Source: Brevibacillus antibioticus
GTDB taxonomy: Bacteria; Bacillota; Bacilli; Brevibacillales; Brevibacillaceae
Direction: 5' to 3'
Length of the DNA: 64,000 nt
Assembly (NCBI RefSeq): GCF_005217615.1
Contig: NZ_SZNK01000001.1
Location: 5,145,001 to 5,209,000, forward strand
Within the stretch, counting starts at the first letter, position 1. Each line of letters starts with the position of its first letter. Below, piece after piece: positions 1 to 9,036 of this stretch. The notes below the pieces were generated by a model. It saw nothing but the letters and a program-made list of their open reading frames with translations. It ran no database searches and had not been told where the DNA came from. A program made the position numbers and the translations under genes.

Positions 1-900
1 ATCGAGCAGCAATATATGGAAGTAGCAGAAAGACAAAAATTCGATGTTCTGTGCCGTTTGCTGGATATTCATTCGCCTGAGCTGGCTATCATATTTGGTA
101 GAACCAAGCGCAGAGTGGATGAGCTGTCCGAAGCGCTGACCAAGCGTGGTTATGGAGCAGAAGGTATCCACGGAGACTTGAACCAGGCAAAACGCGACAG
201 CGTACTGCGCAAGTTCAAGGAAGGTACAATCGAAGTATTGGTGGCGACTGACGTTGCAGCCCGCGGTCTGGATATCAGCGGCGTTACGCACGTATTCAAC
301 TTTGACATTCCACAAGACTCCGAAAGCTACGTTCACCGTATCGGAAGAACGGGACGTGCTGGTAAAACGGGTCTCGCGATCACATTTGTTACTTCCCGTG
401 AAATCGACCATCTGCGTCTGATTGAGCGTACGACCAAGCGTCGCATGGAGCGACATGCTGTTCCTTCGATGGCAGAAGCGTTGGAAGGTCAACAAAAAAT
501 GACGGTAGACAAAATCCTGGAAGCGTCTGGTAGAGATGATCTGTCTGCTTACAAAACATTGGCAGAACAATTGCTGGAGGATGTTGATTCCGTAACGTTG
601 GTATCCGCAGCACTCAAGCTGTTGACCAAAGAGCCGGATACAACTCCTGTTCGCTTGACAGAAGAGGCTCCTCTTCGTGTAGGGAAGAAAAAGCTGCCTC
701 CAAAAGGAAAAGGTGGCTTCGGCTCCGGTTCTGGTTTTGGTGGAAAGCGTCCATCTCGCCCACGCAATGGAGAATACCGTCCACGCAGCGGCGAATCTCG
801 TCCACGCAGTGGCGAATCTCGTCCTCCACGCAGCGGTGACTCCCGTCCACGCAGTGGCGACTCCCGTCCACGTGGCGAATCTCGTCCTCCACGCAGCTAG
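1..900 (+). CDS. cshA: DEAD-box ATP-dependent RNA helicase, C-terminal part (CshA-like)
   Basis: The reading frame is open at base 1, so the N-terminal RecA domain (motifs Q to III) lies outside the window. What is seen is the second helicase domain: motif IV ([13 protein letters not shown]), motif V ([12 protein letters not shown]) and motif VI ([12 protein letters not shown]). A helical dimerisation-like region follows, then a basic tail of repeated Arg-Ser-Gly units (SRPRSGE type) typical of RNA-binding extensions. The family unwinds structured RNA in the cytoplasm for degradosome, ribosome assembly and cold adaptation. A terminator follows at once. The family is certain; CshA rather than another cold-shock helicase is likely from the long RGG/RS-like tail. 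Confidence 0.9.
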   Translation: MEQQYMEVAERQKFDVLCRLLDIHSPELAIIFGRTKRRVDELSEALTKRGYGAEGIHGDLNQAKRDSVLRKFKEGTIEVLVATDVAARGLDISGVTHVFNFDIPQDSESYVHRIGRTGRAGKTGLAITFVTSREIDHLRLIERTTKRRMERHAVPSMAEALEGQQKMTVDKILEASGRDDLSAYKTLAEQLLEDVDSVTLVSAALKLLTKEPDTTPVRLTEEAPLRVGKKKLPPKGKGGFGSGSGFGGKRPSRPRNGEYRPRSGESRPRSGESRPPRSGDSRPRSGDSRPRGESRPPRS

Positions 901-924
901 GAATCGAACGATATTGCAAGCAAA

Positions 925-961
925 GGCTGGTGTGCACATGTGCGCATCGGTCTTTTTTTTT
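925..961 (+). terminator. Intrinsic terminator after the helicase gene
   Basis: An 11-bp stem with several G-U pairs (GGCTGGTGTGC against GCGCATCGGTC) is followed by nine T residues, 25 nt after the helicase stop. Confidence 0.75.
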
Positions 962-1037
962 GTTGATCTGCCTGTATGGCTCGTTGTTTTGGAAACGCTT
1001 TTCAACGCTTGGGGATTGATTACTACTTTATTTATTC

Positions 1038-1285
1038 CGACAGGCGAAAGCGATTTTGGAAGAAGAGAAAAAACCCCTGGTAAATTGCGGAATTGGAGTA
1101 TCCGATCAGTACGAAGTGGGTATCATGATTGAGATCCCTGCTGCGGCATTGCGGGCCGATCAATTTGCACCCGAGGTTGACTTTTTCAGCATTGGAACCA
1201 ATGATTTAATACAATACACAATGGCAGCCGACCGTATGAACGAGAAGGTCGCTTATCTCAACCGGCCTTATCTGGGTCTGGATGA
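1038..1285 (+). pseudogene. ptsI: Fragment of PTS enzyme I (ptsI)
   Basis: About 80 codons encode a piece of the PEP-binding domain of enzyme [11 protein letters not shown], then [16 protein letters not shown], then the signature [22 protein letters not shown]. The real enzyme is about 570 residues; the phosphohistidine domain and both ends are missing. The frame turns into unrelated sequence after NRPYL and stops at 1319. No ribosome site precedes it. It is a deletion remnant lying directly upstream of an HPr gene, which is the reverse of the usual ptsH-ptsI order. Confidence 0.8.
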
Positions 1286-1360
1286 ATTTAGTAGAAGTGC
1301 AGAGAGCTTGTGTTTTTGAAGGAATGGCTTGAGAGAGTGTAGCGAGGGAGGCAGATCAGA

Positions 1361-1618
1361 ATGGTAGAGAAAAAAATAGTGGTTCAATTGGCGAACGGCC
1401 TGCATGCACGTCCTGCGGCGAACTTTGTGAAGGTGGCCACGTCCTTTTCCAGCGACATTAAAATCATCAAAAATGAGAAAAATGTAAATGGCAAGAGCAT
1501 CATGGGCATTATGGCAGCAGCGATTGGAAAAGGGAAAGAAATTACCCTGATCACGGATGGTGCCGATGAACAAGAAGCGATGACAGCATTGGAAAAAGCA
1601 TTGACCGAACAGGCATAG
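1361..1618 (+). CDS. HPr-family phosphocarrier protein
   Basis: 85 residues, full length for HPr. The active-site loop GLHARPAA places the phosphorylatable histidine exactly at position 15, and GKSIMGIM places the regulatory serine exactly at 46. Both enzyme I and HPr kinase could therefore act on it. Crh would have glutamine at 15, so this is not Crh. The start is ATG 14 nt after GAGGGAGG (1344-1351 region). It stands alone next to a ptsI remnant, so it may be a second HPr beside a main ptsHI operon elsewhere, or the survivor of a deleted PTS operon. A terminator follows. Confidence 0.9.
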   Translation: MVEKKIVVQLANGLHARPAANFVKVATSFSSDIKIIKNEKNVNGKSIMGIMAAAIGKGKEITLITDGADEQEAMTALEKALTEQA

Positions 1619-1627
1619 GGAAGAGAA

Positions 1628-1653
1628 AGCCCCTCGATTTGAGGGGTTTTTCT
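1628..1653. terminator. Bidirectional terminator between HPr and sulfatase genes
   Basis: CCCCTC and GAGGGG arms around a five-base loop, flanked by T-rich sequence on the right and A-rich sequence on the left. It can serve the HPr gene on the plus strand and the sulfatase gene on the minus strand. Confidence 0.75.
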
Positions 1654-1669
1654 GTTGTTCCGGGAAAGT

Positions 1670-3346
1670 TCACGTAGACAGCAGGTGTGCGAAAGGATAC
1701 GAAAAGGGTGTCAGTCGCTTTTGGGCTCGTTGTTCTTCTAAAAGCAGCTCCATTTTTAGGCGGATGCGCTCCGAGTGTGTGGTTTTGTAGAGTGGGTTTA
1801 CCAAATTCCGTGTTTCCAAAGGATCGGCAGTGAGATTGTACAATTCGTAATCGGTCATCGTGGGGTTGTATACATCCCCGGCAAAATAGCAGGAGTATTT
1901 CCATAAAGCGCTGTGCCCGGCGGAATACATGTAGGCGAGGACCGTTTCTATCCGATTCGGCGGAATGACAGAGTCATAGGGCTGGTGTTGCACGCTTACT
2001 TGATGCTGTCCTTTGGTCACATCGTCGTCTGTCATGAAGTAGAGCGGATCGCTTGCGATAGAGTCCGTATCGTGGGACAAGATGAGGGGAGTAAGATCAC
2101 GACCGACAAGAGGGCGTACCTCGCTATGTGTATAGGTCAGCTCCTCCCCAAGCCTGTCTGTGTCTGCTCCGACCATCCCGAGTAGTGTCGGAAGAATATC
2201 CACATGACTGGTTAACGACTCTGTGGAGGTTGCGAGTGGAAAAAGGAGTGGGTTGTGGATAATGAGGGGAACGTGAATCGCCTCTTCATAGGCACAGTAC
2301 CATTTTTGATGCAGATTGCCGTGAGCCCCCAACAATTCTCCGTGATCGGATGTGAACACGACCAGTGTCTCGGGATAAAACGAGCTGCCGACGAGTGCTT
2401 CAAGAACACGCATGACTTCCCGATCGGCGTTTTTTTGGAGTTGATAGTACAGTCTTCGGTAATGGGCTTGGTCCGCAATGGGCTGGAACGCCTGTGGATA
2501 TACCTCCCGATAACTCGCTTGGCAGCGTGGCTTTGTTGCTAGTGACTCGTGCTGAGTAGGGGGCGGGGCAACTGTGGGAACGGACTTATCCACATGGAAG
2601 CGAAAAAACGGTGAGCTCGCAGAGATATCCCCATAGATGGCGATATCATGTGGATTGACGAAAGACGCCACGATTAGCCAAGGATGGTAGCTTTCAACGG
2701 AGTGTTTTTCCTGGTCTAATGCATGGAGCAGCTCAATGACTTCGCTGCTGTACACCACATCACGACCATTTACGCCGATGGCTGCGGACGAACCGGAGTT
2801 ATGCGGCGCTATCCCGTGTGGTTCAGGCCCTATCCAGCTAGAGAAGCCATAACCGTCCAGCCGATCAGCAAGGAAGTATAAGCGTTCCTTATCTGAATCA
2901 GGAACCCCTGTTCCAGGGATATAGCTGGGGATAGGAAAATGGGTACCCGGTACCCAGATGTCGGCATCGGATATATGCCACTTGCCTTTATAGAAACACC
3001 GATAGCCCGCTTGGCGAAAATAATTTCCCATCGTCGGGACGGTATTGCGATCGAGCCAGAACATGTCGCTGTCGGGAGATCTTTTGGCGGCGCCGCTGGT
3101 CTGGGTGACGCCGTGCAAAGAGGGGTACTGACCGGTAAACAAGGTGGCTCTGCTAGGGCAACAGGCTGTGGAACCAACGTAATGACGCTTGAATTCCAAC
3201 CCATGCTCTCGCAAAAAAGCATGAGCGTGGAGTGTATCCTCGCTCCATTCACGTATCGCAGGCTCTTCATAAATGGGGGGAAATCGTTCCTGATCCACAA
3301 TGATGAATAAGATATTCGGTCGTCTTCTCAACCATTTTCTCGACAT
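1670..3346 (-). CDS. Sulfatase-family hydrolase
   Basis: About 558 residues from the chosen ATG, which follows GAGGGGGA by a good distance; an in-frame extension of 50 residues upstream has no ribosome site. The N-terminal metal-binding segment reads RPNILFIIVDQERFPP. The sulfatase signature CCPSRATLFTGQYPSLHG contains the Cys-x-Pro-Ser-Arg motif, whose Cys is converted to formylglycine. VVFTSDHGELLGAHG supplies later metal and active-site residues. No signal peptide is visible, so it may be cytoplasmic. The substrate cannot be told; alkyl, choline or aryl sulfate esters are possible. The gene is monocistronic and separated from yeiH by a terminator. Confidence 0.88.
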   Translation of the reverse strand: MSRKWLRRRPNILFIIVDQERFPPIYEEPAIREWSEDTLHAHAFLREHGLEFKRHYVGSTACCPSRATLFTGQYPSLHGVTQTSGAAKRSPDSDMFWLDRNTVPTMGNYFRQAGYRCFYKGKWHISDADIWVPGTHFPIPSYIPGTGVPDSDKERLYFLADRLDGYGFSSWIGPEPHGIAPHNSGSSAAIGVNGRDVVYSSEVIELLHALDQEKHSVESYHPWLIVASFVNPHDIAIYGDISASSPFFRFHVDKSVPTVAPPPTQHESLATKPRCQASYREVYPQAFQPIADQAHYRRLYYQLQKNADREVMRVLEALVGSSFYPETLVVFTSDHGELLGAHGNLHQKWYCAYEEAIHVPLIIHNPLLFPLATSTESLTSHVDILPTLLGMVGADTDRLGEELTYTHSEVRPLVGRDLTPLILSHDTDSIASDPLYFMTDDDVTKGQHQVSVQHQPYDSVIPPNRIETVLAYMYSAGHSALWKYSCYFAGDVYNPTMTDYELYNLTADPLETRNLVNPLYKTTHSERIRLKMELLLEEQRAQKRLTPFSYPFAHLLST

Positions 3347-3413
3347 ATAGATCCCCCTCAGCAAAGATGTACACATCTTTATCAACATATGGGGATAATC
3401 TTTGTCCTTATCC

Positions 3414-3450
3414 ACAAAAAAAACTCGCCGATCATCAAGAAATCGGCGAA
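3414..3450 (-). terminator. Terminator of the yeiH gene
   Basis: Minus-strand stem TCGCCGA / TCGGCGA followed by an eight-base T run (seen as A residues at 3414-3423 on the plus strand). It ends the transporter transcript before the sulfatase gene. Confidence 0.75.
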
Positions 3451-3482
3451 TCGAACCTGTACATTTGGTTATCCACAGTTTT

Positions 3483-4565
3483 TTATACGAAGGCAAGGGA
3501 GAGCACCGACAAAAGAATCGAGGTAATACTCATCGCAATCAGTGGGCGCGCCGCTTTTGTTCGAAGTGCACGCAGATCGACATTGAGGCCAAGTCCGACC
3601 ATCGCCATGGTGAGCACAAAGGTTGTGATATTGGCGACACCACTATGGAACGCTTCTGAGACAGGGATGTATGTGCCGAGAACATAGCTTCCAAAAACAC
3701 TCATGGCGAGGAAGCCGATGAGGAACCAAGGGAATTCGATCTTGGTGCCGCTTTGTAATTTCCCGGAACGTTTCATCCAAACCATCAGGATAAAACAGAG
3801 TGGGACCAACAGAAGCACACGCCCCAATTTTGCCAGCAGCGCAATCGCTAGCCCATCTTGACCCGCCGGAGCAGCAGCCAACGCGACATGAGCAATTTCA
3901 TGCAGACTAATTCCTGACCACATGCCGTATTCGACCGGGGACAAGGGAAGGAATGGACGCAGGATCGTGTAGGATATGGCAAATAAGGTTCCGACGAGTG
4001 CGATCATTCCTACCCCGATAGCGGTATCTTCATCCTTGGCAGCAATGATAGGGGAGACGGCTGCAATTGCCGCTGCTCCACAGACACCTGTACCGACTCC
4101 GAGCATGAGGGAGAGGGAAGTGTCTGCTTTCAGCCACTTGGCTATCAGCATTGTAACCGCGATGGCAAAAATAATGACACCAGCGTCATAGATGAGAAGC
4201 CCGAGGCCTTGATTCAAGACGACGTCGATATTGAGCTTCAGCCCGTACAAAATAATAGCCAGACGCAGTAAACGTTTGGCGGAAAATTGAATCCCTGATC
4301 GCAATGCTCCTGGATATCCACGAAAATGCCGGTATGCGACCGCGATCAGGATCGAACAGGCGAGGGGGCCAACTTGTTGAAAGCCAGGTATTTTTGCTAA
4401 GCCGTAGCCTGTCAGGGCGATGAAAAAAGTAAAAGCGATTCCAGCTATCCACAGCGAGAAGGATGCGGGGGTGCTTTTGTTGTTTTTTGCGGGCTGTACG
4501 CTGGCATTGCTTTCATTGCTTTCATTCAATGGCACGCTGTTTTTTATCTGAGTTGCCATTGCCAT
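3483..4565 (-). CDS. yeiH: YeiH-family (UPF0324) membrane transporter, putative sulfate/anion exporter
   Basis: About 360 residues with a run of roughly ten hydrophobic helices. Motifs typical of the UPF0324/YeiH family are visible, such as GVGTGVCGAAAIAA in the middle and SGISLHEIAHVALAA further on. The ATG chosen sits 6-8 nt after GAGGAG. It is transcribed away from a LysR regulator gene, the same divergent yeiE-yeiH arrangement seen in many bacteria. The real substrate is not settled for the family; sulfate or small organosulfonates are the usual suggestion, and a sulfatase gene lies just downstream. Confidence 0.88.
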   Translation of the reverse strand: MAMATQIKNSVPLNESNESNASVQPAKNNKSTPASFSLWIAGIAFTFFIALTGYGLAKIPGFQQVGPLACSILIAVAYRHFRGYPGALRSGIQFSAKRLLRLAIILYGLKLNIDVVLNQGLGLLIYDAGVIIFAIAVTMLIAKWLKADTSLSLMLGVGTGVCGAAAIAAVSPIIAAKDEDTAIGVGMIALVGTLFAISYTILRPFLPLSPVEYGMWSGISLHEIAHVALAAAPAGQDGLAIALLAKLGRVLLLVPLCFILMVWMKRSGKLQSGTKIEFPWFLIGFLAMSVFGSYVLGTYIPVSEAFHSGVANITTFVLTMAMVGLGLNVDLRALRTKAARPLIAMSITSILLSVLSLAFV

Positions 4566-4687
4566 CACTCCTCGAAAAGTTTTACAAACTCAGCATACGG
4601 CAACTGTTATAATAAGAAAAATAAATCATTGGAATGATCATCATAAGTGAAATGAATGGTTAGTGGTGGAAGGGAGAGTGAAGGCAG

Positions 4688-5584
4688 TTGGATCAGCATT
4701 TGCTTGTGTTCGTGACCGTTGCAGACAGACAGAACTTTTCCCGAGCTGCAGAAGAGCTCCATATGACGCAGCCTGCCGTTAGTCAGTATATTCATGCCCT
4801 CGAGCGCACGATAGGGACAAAGCTCCTGGAGCGAAGCAACAAATATGTTCGCTTGAATAAAGCGGGGGAGATTGTCTATCATCACGCTCGGGAAATCTTG
4901 GGCTTGTACACGCGGATGCAGAGTCTCGTGGATGATTTGATGAACACACCGAGCGGGCATTTGACTATTGGCGCCAGCTACACATATGGAGAGTATGTGC
5001 TGCCTCACGTCATTGCGCGTCTTCGTCAGTATTACCCAATGATTACCCCCACGATTACAATTCACAATTCCACAGTCATTGCGGAGCTGGTGGCGAAGCG
5101 ACAACTCGACGTCGGGATTGTTGAGGGGGAGTATGTGGACGAAAAAATGTGTGTGGAGCCGTTTGCTGATGATCGTATGTATGTGATTGCTTCTCCAGCG
5201 CATCGATTGGCCGGGCAGACTGAGGTCAGTATTGACGAGCTGACGAAGGAAACATGGATTGTGCGGGAAGAAGGGTCGGGCACGAGGGAAGCGGCTGAAA
5301 AAATGTTTCACCAGATGCAATTCACACCGCACAAGCGAATGGAGTTCGGCAGCACACAGGTGATCAAGGAGTCAGTGGAGGCTGGCTTGGGAATTAGCCT
5401 GCTGTCTTATTGGGCCATCCGCAAAGAACGCAAGCTCGGCACGCTCTGTACATTGAAGGTGACGGGGACACCGGTTACCCGTGATTTTTCGCTCCTCACG
5501 AAATCCGACGAGTTCCATACCAAAGCATTGGACATCTTCATGGAGCTCATCCGCACGCATGTGCCGGAGGGGGCCCATACGTAA
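4688..5584 (+). CDS. LysR-family transcriptional regulator (YeiE-like)
   Basis: 298 residues with a TTG start 9 nt after GGGAGAG. The N-terminal winged helix-turn-helix covers about residues 1-60 (FSRAAEELHMTQPAVSQYI), followed by the linker helix and a periplasmic-binding-like effector domain. It is divergent from yeiH with about 120 nt between the starts, so it most likely controls yeiH and itself from that shared region. The effector is unknown. Confidence 0.92.
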   Translation: MDQHLLVFVTVADRQNFSRAAEELHMTQPAVSQYIHALERTIGTKLLERSNKYVRLNKAGEIVYHHAREILGLYTRMQSLVDDLMNTPSGHLTIGASYTYGEYVLPHVIARLRQYYPMITPTITIHNSTVIAELVAKRQLDVGIVEGEYVDEKMCVEPFADDRMYVIASPAHRLAGQTEVSIDELTKETWIVREEGSGTREAAEKMFHQMQFTPHKRMEFGSTQVIKESVEAGLGISLLSYWAIRKERKLGTLCTLKVTGTPVTRDFSLLTKSDEFHTKALDIFMELIRTHVPEGAHT

Positions 5585-5585
5585 A

Positions 5586-5620
5586 AGAGGAAGCGGCACG
5601 ATTCATCGGTGCTGCTTCCT
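5586..5620. terminator. Hairpin between convergent lysR and kinase genes
   Basis: Arms AGAGGAAGC and GCTTCCTCT form a strong hairpin between two convergent genes. There is no clean T run, so termination is probable but weaker than at other sites. Confidence 0.5.
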
Positions 5621-5624
5621 CTGC

Positions 5625-7163
5625 TCATTTGAGTGTAAGACGAAAGGTTGTTCCTTCGGGAGAAGTCCGAATCAATTCGACATTTCCGCCGTGTGCCTTT
5701 GCCAATAGGCGGGAGATCGTCAGGCCCAGCCCTAGGCCTTGCTTCTTTTTGCGTTTGCTATCTCCGCGATAGTACCGTTCGAAAATGAAAGGAACCTCTG
5801 GCTCAGGAATTCCTTTTCCGTTGTCGGTTACATCGATAGAGAGGAAGTCGCTTTGGTTGTGGACGTCGATCTTGATTTGCGTTGCATTTGCGGCAGCACT
5901 GTTCCCTAATAAATTGAGCAAAATTTGTTTGACATGTGATTCATCGCATATCCATACGATTTCAGGTCCAGTCGAGTTAACTGTCACAGATACGTCTGTA
6001 AATGAGGGCAAGGCTTGTACCTGTGCGACTATTTGATCCAACGTACTGTTGATCTGAACGGATTGCTTCTCGAGGAAAACCTCCCCTGCTTCCATCGACG
6101 AAAAATCGAGCAGGTCATTGACCATTGTCTGGAGTCGTTTGGCTTCATCCATGCTGATTTGCATGAATTCATCCGCATCTGCACCCTTCACAACGCCGTC
6201 TTTCACCGCTTGAATCATCCCGCGGATCGAGGTGACAGGGGTACGCAGCTCATGGGAAACACCAGCCAAAAGGTCGGTACGCATCCGCTCCAACTGTCCA
6301 AGGCGGTTGGTCATTTCGTCAAAGGAATGGACCAGTTGGCTAATTTCTGCCTCTTTTATTTTGGTGGTATCGGGCAGTGAGGGCGCATAGTTTCCGGTAG
6401 ATATTTGCTCGGCTGCCATTGCCAACTCCCGGAGTGGCTGCGTCAGGGACCGAGACAAAACATAGACGATGGCCCAACCGCACAAGGTGATGATTCCGAT
6501 GGAAACCATGATCGTGATATAGGTGTGGACCAAATCATTGTTAAGGGGGGTACTGACGTAATAAGTGCCTGCGACTGCATTGTGTTCATAGTAAGGGACA
6601 CCTACACGCAGCCAGGTAGCTCCCTTTGTGGCAACGACCTCCCGTATTTCCTTTGTTTTGTCCACAGGCTGGGCAGGAGTAGGTAACTGCGCAACGGTAG
6701 CGATCGTCGTCTGATTCAGCATATCCTTCTTGAACGTCTTGCCCGCATCATCGTAAATCTGTACCACGTGATCGATTGGGACAGTCGGCATGACTCGAAA
6801 TGCGATCATGGCGGTATTGGCTGCGGGTGTTGCGGTGTCAGGAATAGCCGGAGACGCAGGGCCAGTCACAGCAGTGACAGTCTGACTGGAGATACCAACA
6901 GTTGTTCGTGCCAAATCCTCTATCTTTACAGAAGAAGTCGAGGTGTCCTTGGCAAGCAACACCTTGGTATACGAATCAGCGAGCAACTCTGTTCTTGCTT
7001 CCAATACTTGAAACTGTTGTTCTGTAGCTGCTTTGTTAATCCAAAAGATGCCAAAAAAGCCGATACCAAAAAGAATGACCGATAATATCAAGGCATAGCG
7101 CCATGTCCAGTAACGCAAGAGCGGCACAGCAGTTCTAGTAGAAGTAGATCGTTTAGTAAACAC
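5625..7163 (-). CDS. Membrane sensor histidine kinase
   Basis: 512 residues. A transmembrane helix lies at about 20-43 and a second at about 235-255, enclosing an extracytoplasmic sensor region rich in Thr, Ala and Pro. Then come a HAMP domain, a HisKA domain with GVSHELRTPVTS carrying the phosphorylatable His, and an ATPase domain (N box LLNLLGNSAAANA, G1 VTDNGKGIPE, G2 GLGLGLTIS). The start overlaps the end of the response-regulator gene by 11 nt, so the two are translationally coupled. The signal is unknown; no target gene sits beside the pair. Confidence 0.93.
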   Translation of the reverse strand: MFTKRSTSTRTAVPLLRYWTWRYALILSVILFGIGFFGIFWINKAATEQQFQVLEARTELLADSYTKVLLAKDTSTSSVKIEDLARTTVGISSQTVTAVTGPASPAIPDTATPAANTAMIAFRVMPTVPIDHVVQIYDDAGKTFKKDMLNQTTIATVAQLPTPAQPVDKTKEIREVVATKGATWLRVGVPYYEHNAVAGTYYVSTPLNNDLVHTYITIMVSIGIITLCGWAIVYVLSRSLTQPLRELAMAAEQISTGNYAPSLPDTTKIKEAEISQLVHSFDEMTNRLGQLERMRTDLLAGVSHELRTPVTSIRGMIQAVKDGVVKGADADEFMQISMDEAKRLQTMVNDLLDFSSMEAGEVFLEKQSVQINSTLDQIVAQVQALPSFTDVSVTVNSTGPEIVWICDESHVKQILLNLLGNSAAANATQIKIDVHNQSDFLSIDVTDNGKGIPEPEVPFIFERYYRGDSKRKKKQGLGLGLTISRLLAKAHGGNVELIRTSPEGTTFRLTLK

Positions 7164-7830
7164 GCAGGCTGTACCCCATTCCTCTGATCGTGCTGATCTC
7201 CCCTTCGGAAGTCGGCCAAGGCAACAAGCTTTTGCGCAAACGTTTCACAGCGGTATCCACAGAACGATCCCCTCCTTCAAAGTCCATTCCCCACACTTGA
7301 TCCAGTAATTGATCGCGGCTGAAGCATTGGTTGGGATGTCGCGCCAGGAAAACGAGCAGCTGCCAATCCCGTGGCATTAAGGAAAGCGGAGTTTTCCCGA
7401 TCAACGCATTTTGGGCCGAAACATCTATCGAAAGCGTGCCGAGCCTGATTGTATCCGCTTCTGAGAGATAAGAGGAACGACGGAGCACAGCTTGAACACG
7501 GGCAAGCACTTCTTCTGGATCAAATGGCTTGGCGATGTAATCATCTGCACCTTGTGCCAGCCCTTGGAGCTTGTCCGGCACGGTACCGCGAGCCGTGATA
7601 ATAATGACCGGGCAACTGCCGTATTGGCGAATCTGATCGAGTATATCCAAGCCGTCGTGATCGGGCAGCATCAGGTCAAGCAGGACAAGGTCTGGTTTCC
7701 AGGAGAAAAAAGTCGGGATTGCCTCGTGATTACCCTCATTCCATTTTACCTCATAGCCCGCCCGTTCCAGATAGACCTGGACAAGTCGGGCAATCGGCAT
7801 TTCATCCTCGATGAGTAGAATTCGTTTCAC
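7153..7830 (-). CDS. OmpR/PhoB-family response regulator
   Basis: 225 residues. The receiver domain covers about 1-115, with phospho-acceptor Asp in LVLLDLMLPDHDG and Lys in YIAKPFDPEE. A winged-helix DNA-binding domain follows (RDQLLDQVWG, RSVDTAVKRLRKSL, IRGMGYSL). It is first in an operon with the downstream sensor kinase. The ATG follows GGAGGT closely on the minus strand. The region upstream is AT rich, and no obvious direct repeat for autoregulation was picked out. Confidence 0.94.
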   Translation of the reverse strand: MKRILLIEDEMPIARLVQVYLERAGYEVKWNEGNHEAIPTFFSWKPDLVLLDLMLPDHDGLDILDQIRQYGSCPVIIITARGTVPDKLQGLAQGADDYIAKPFDPEEVLARVQAVLRRSSYLSEADTIRLGTLSIDVSAQNALIGKTPLSLMPRDWQLLVFLARHPNQCFSRDQLLDQVWGMDFEGGDRSVDTAVKRLRKSLLPWPTSEGEISTIRGMGYSLRVY

Positions 7831-7979
7831 GAAGAAATACCTCCTATCTATCTCAAGTCAATTTGTTCTTATCATAGCAATGATAGACACCATTTCGACT
7901 GACATCATTTGTAAAGAATGTTCTTGTTGTTTAGCATAATGGAGTTGTGTGTCCGTTAAATGGCGAAGGGAATAACTAA

Positions 7980-8010
7980 ACCTCTGGCAGTTTCCTGTCA
8001 GAGGTTTTTG
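7980..8010 (-). terminator. Terminator between the repeat protein and the two-component operon
   Basis: CCTCTG and CAGAGG arms with T-rich sequence on the plus-strand right side (GGTTTTTGTGTG) and A-rich on the left. It lies 22 nt beyond the minus-strand repeat-protein stop and probably works in both directions. The interval 7831-8031 holds this hairpin and the response-regulator promoter region; no gene is seen in it. Confidence 0.55.
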
Positions 8011-8031
8011 TGTGTGTTTGAAAGGCAACGC

Positions 8032-8706
8032 TTATTTTTTGATGGCAGCTACTGAGACTGTTGTACCTTTTGTGATCTTGCCTTCTTTTTCGAGCTGTTT
8101 GATCAATTCGTCAACGGTGATTCCTTTCTCTTTTGCCAATTGCTCCAAACTGATTGCAGGTTGAGTAAAGGAAGCTGCTTCACCAGTGGCGATCGTGCCT
8201 TCTTTTTCAAGCTGCTTGATCAACTCTTCCACAGAGATGCCTTTTTCTTTCGCTACTTCTTCCAGATTGATAACTGCCGTGGAAGCTTTCATTGCCAGCT
8301 TGCCATCTTCTTTAAGCTGCTCAATCAACTCTTCTACGGAGATGCCTTTTTCTTTCGCCATTTCATCCAGGTCGATCGGCTTACTATTATCGCTGTTGGC
8401 ATCGAATTTCATGAAGGAGAAGCTAGTTGTCAGATCGCCGTCTTTCGTGATAGTGGCTGCTCCTTTTGTCAGTTTGCCTTCCTTTTCAAGCTGCTTGATC
8501 AACTCTTCCACAGAGATGCCCTTTTCCTTTGCTATTTGCTCCAGGTTAAAAATCGGTTTTAGAAGAGCATCTGTACCATCTGTGCTCACCATTTTCAGTG
8601 GAGCAGAAGAACCAGTCGTTTTCGCCGTTTCACTTGCCGCAAATGCGGAACCTGCCATTGCAGATACTGCCAAAGCCATAACTGTCATTGCCATTTTCTT
8701 TTTCAT
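8032..8706 (-). CDS. Exported protein with four copies of a 28-residue helical repeat
   Basis: 224 residues. The first 23 form a Sec signal peptide ending AGSAFA-A. The mature part contains four near-identical units of the form LEQxAKEKGISVEELIKQL followed by EKEG, at about residues 52-79, 108-135, 144-171 and 183-210, joined by Ser/Thr/Ala-rich linkers. Each unit reads as a helix-turn-helix pair, not as a known wall-binding domain. The ATG follows GGAGGAA. The function is unknown. The repeats suggest a scaffold or a wall- or spore-associated ligand binder, but that is a guess. Confidence 0.75.
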   Translation of the reverse strand: MKKKMAMTVMALAVSAMAGSAFAASETAKTTGSSAPLKMVSTDGTDALLKPIFNLEQIAKEKGISVEELIKQLEKEGKLTKGAATITKDGDLTTSFSFMKFDANSDNSKPIDLDEMAKEKGISVEELIEQLKEDGKLAMKASTAVINLEEVAKEKGISVEELIKQLEKEGTIATGEAASFTQPAISLEQLAKEKGITVDELIKQLEKEGKITKGTTVSVAAIKK

Positions 8707-8841
8707 TGTAAAATTCCTCCTTGGGGGGTCTTAAGATTGTGGTGAGCCTTGTTTGCGGGCTTGCCCGTCTCGGCTACAACACAAATTTAACGGGGGCTTG
8801 TGTCCGGAATATGACCGGAATATGGAAAAGTGACGGAATGC

Positions 8842-8879
8842 CGAAAACGCTTGCATTTTTCCCTACCTTGTTCTAAATT
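8842..8879 (+). promoter_or_regulatory. Promoter of the eut operon overlapped by a cre-like site
   Basis: TTGCAT (8851-8856), a 17-nt spacer and TAAATT (8874-8879) make a SigA-type promoter upstream of eutL. CGAAAACGCTTGCA (8842-8855) matches the CcpA consensus at most positions and overlaps the -35 box, suggesting repression by preferred sugars. Confidence 0.55.
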
Positions 8880-8924
8880 AGAGACAGGTAAAAGAGCATG
8901 GAAATAGCGTGTAATCTTCTACCC

Positions 8925-8997
8925 ACAAGTGAATAATCAAAAGGCAAAGGTGCCCTTGAACACGGCTTATTTTTTCGTGTTTAGGCACCTTTTTTTG
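8925..8997 (+). promoter_or_regulatory. eutL leader: ANTAR-type RNA motif overlapping an intrinsic terminator
   Basis: A long stem with AGGTGCC (8948-8954) and GGCACCT (8984-8990) is followed by a T run, a terminator just before eutL. Its 5' arm overlaps a small hairpin GGC-AAAGGT-GCC (8943-8954), whose six-base loop has A at position 1 and G at 4, the rule known for RNA bound by ANTAR proteins such as EutV. The block ACAAGT (8925-8930) lies 13 nt upstream of GCAAAGG, exactly as in the eutA leader. EutV binding would disrupt the terminator. Confidence 0.7.
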
Positions 8998-9036
8998 CTT
9001 TTGATCAGGGATGTTGTCTTGAAAGGAGTGACACGC

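Noticed and set aside
614..1132. Histidine/valine-rich frames over the helicase tail
   Set aside because: They are out-of-frame readings of the Arg-Ser-Gly repeat region.
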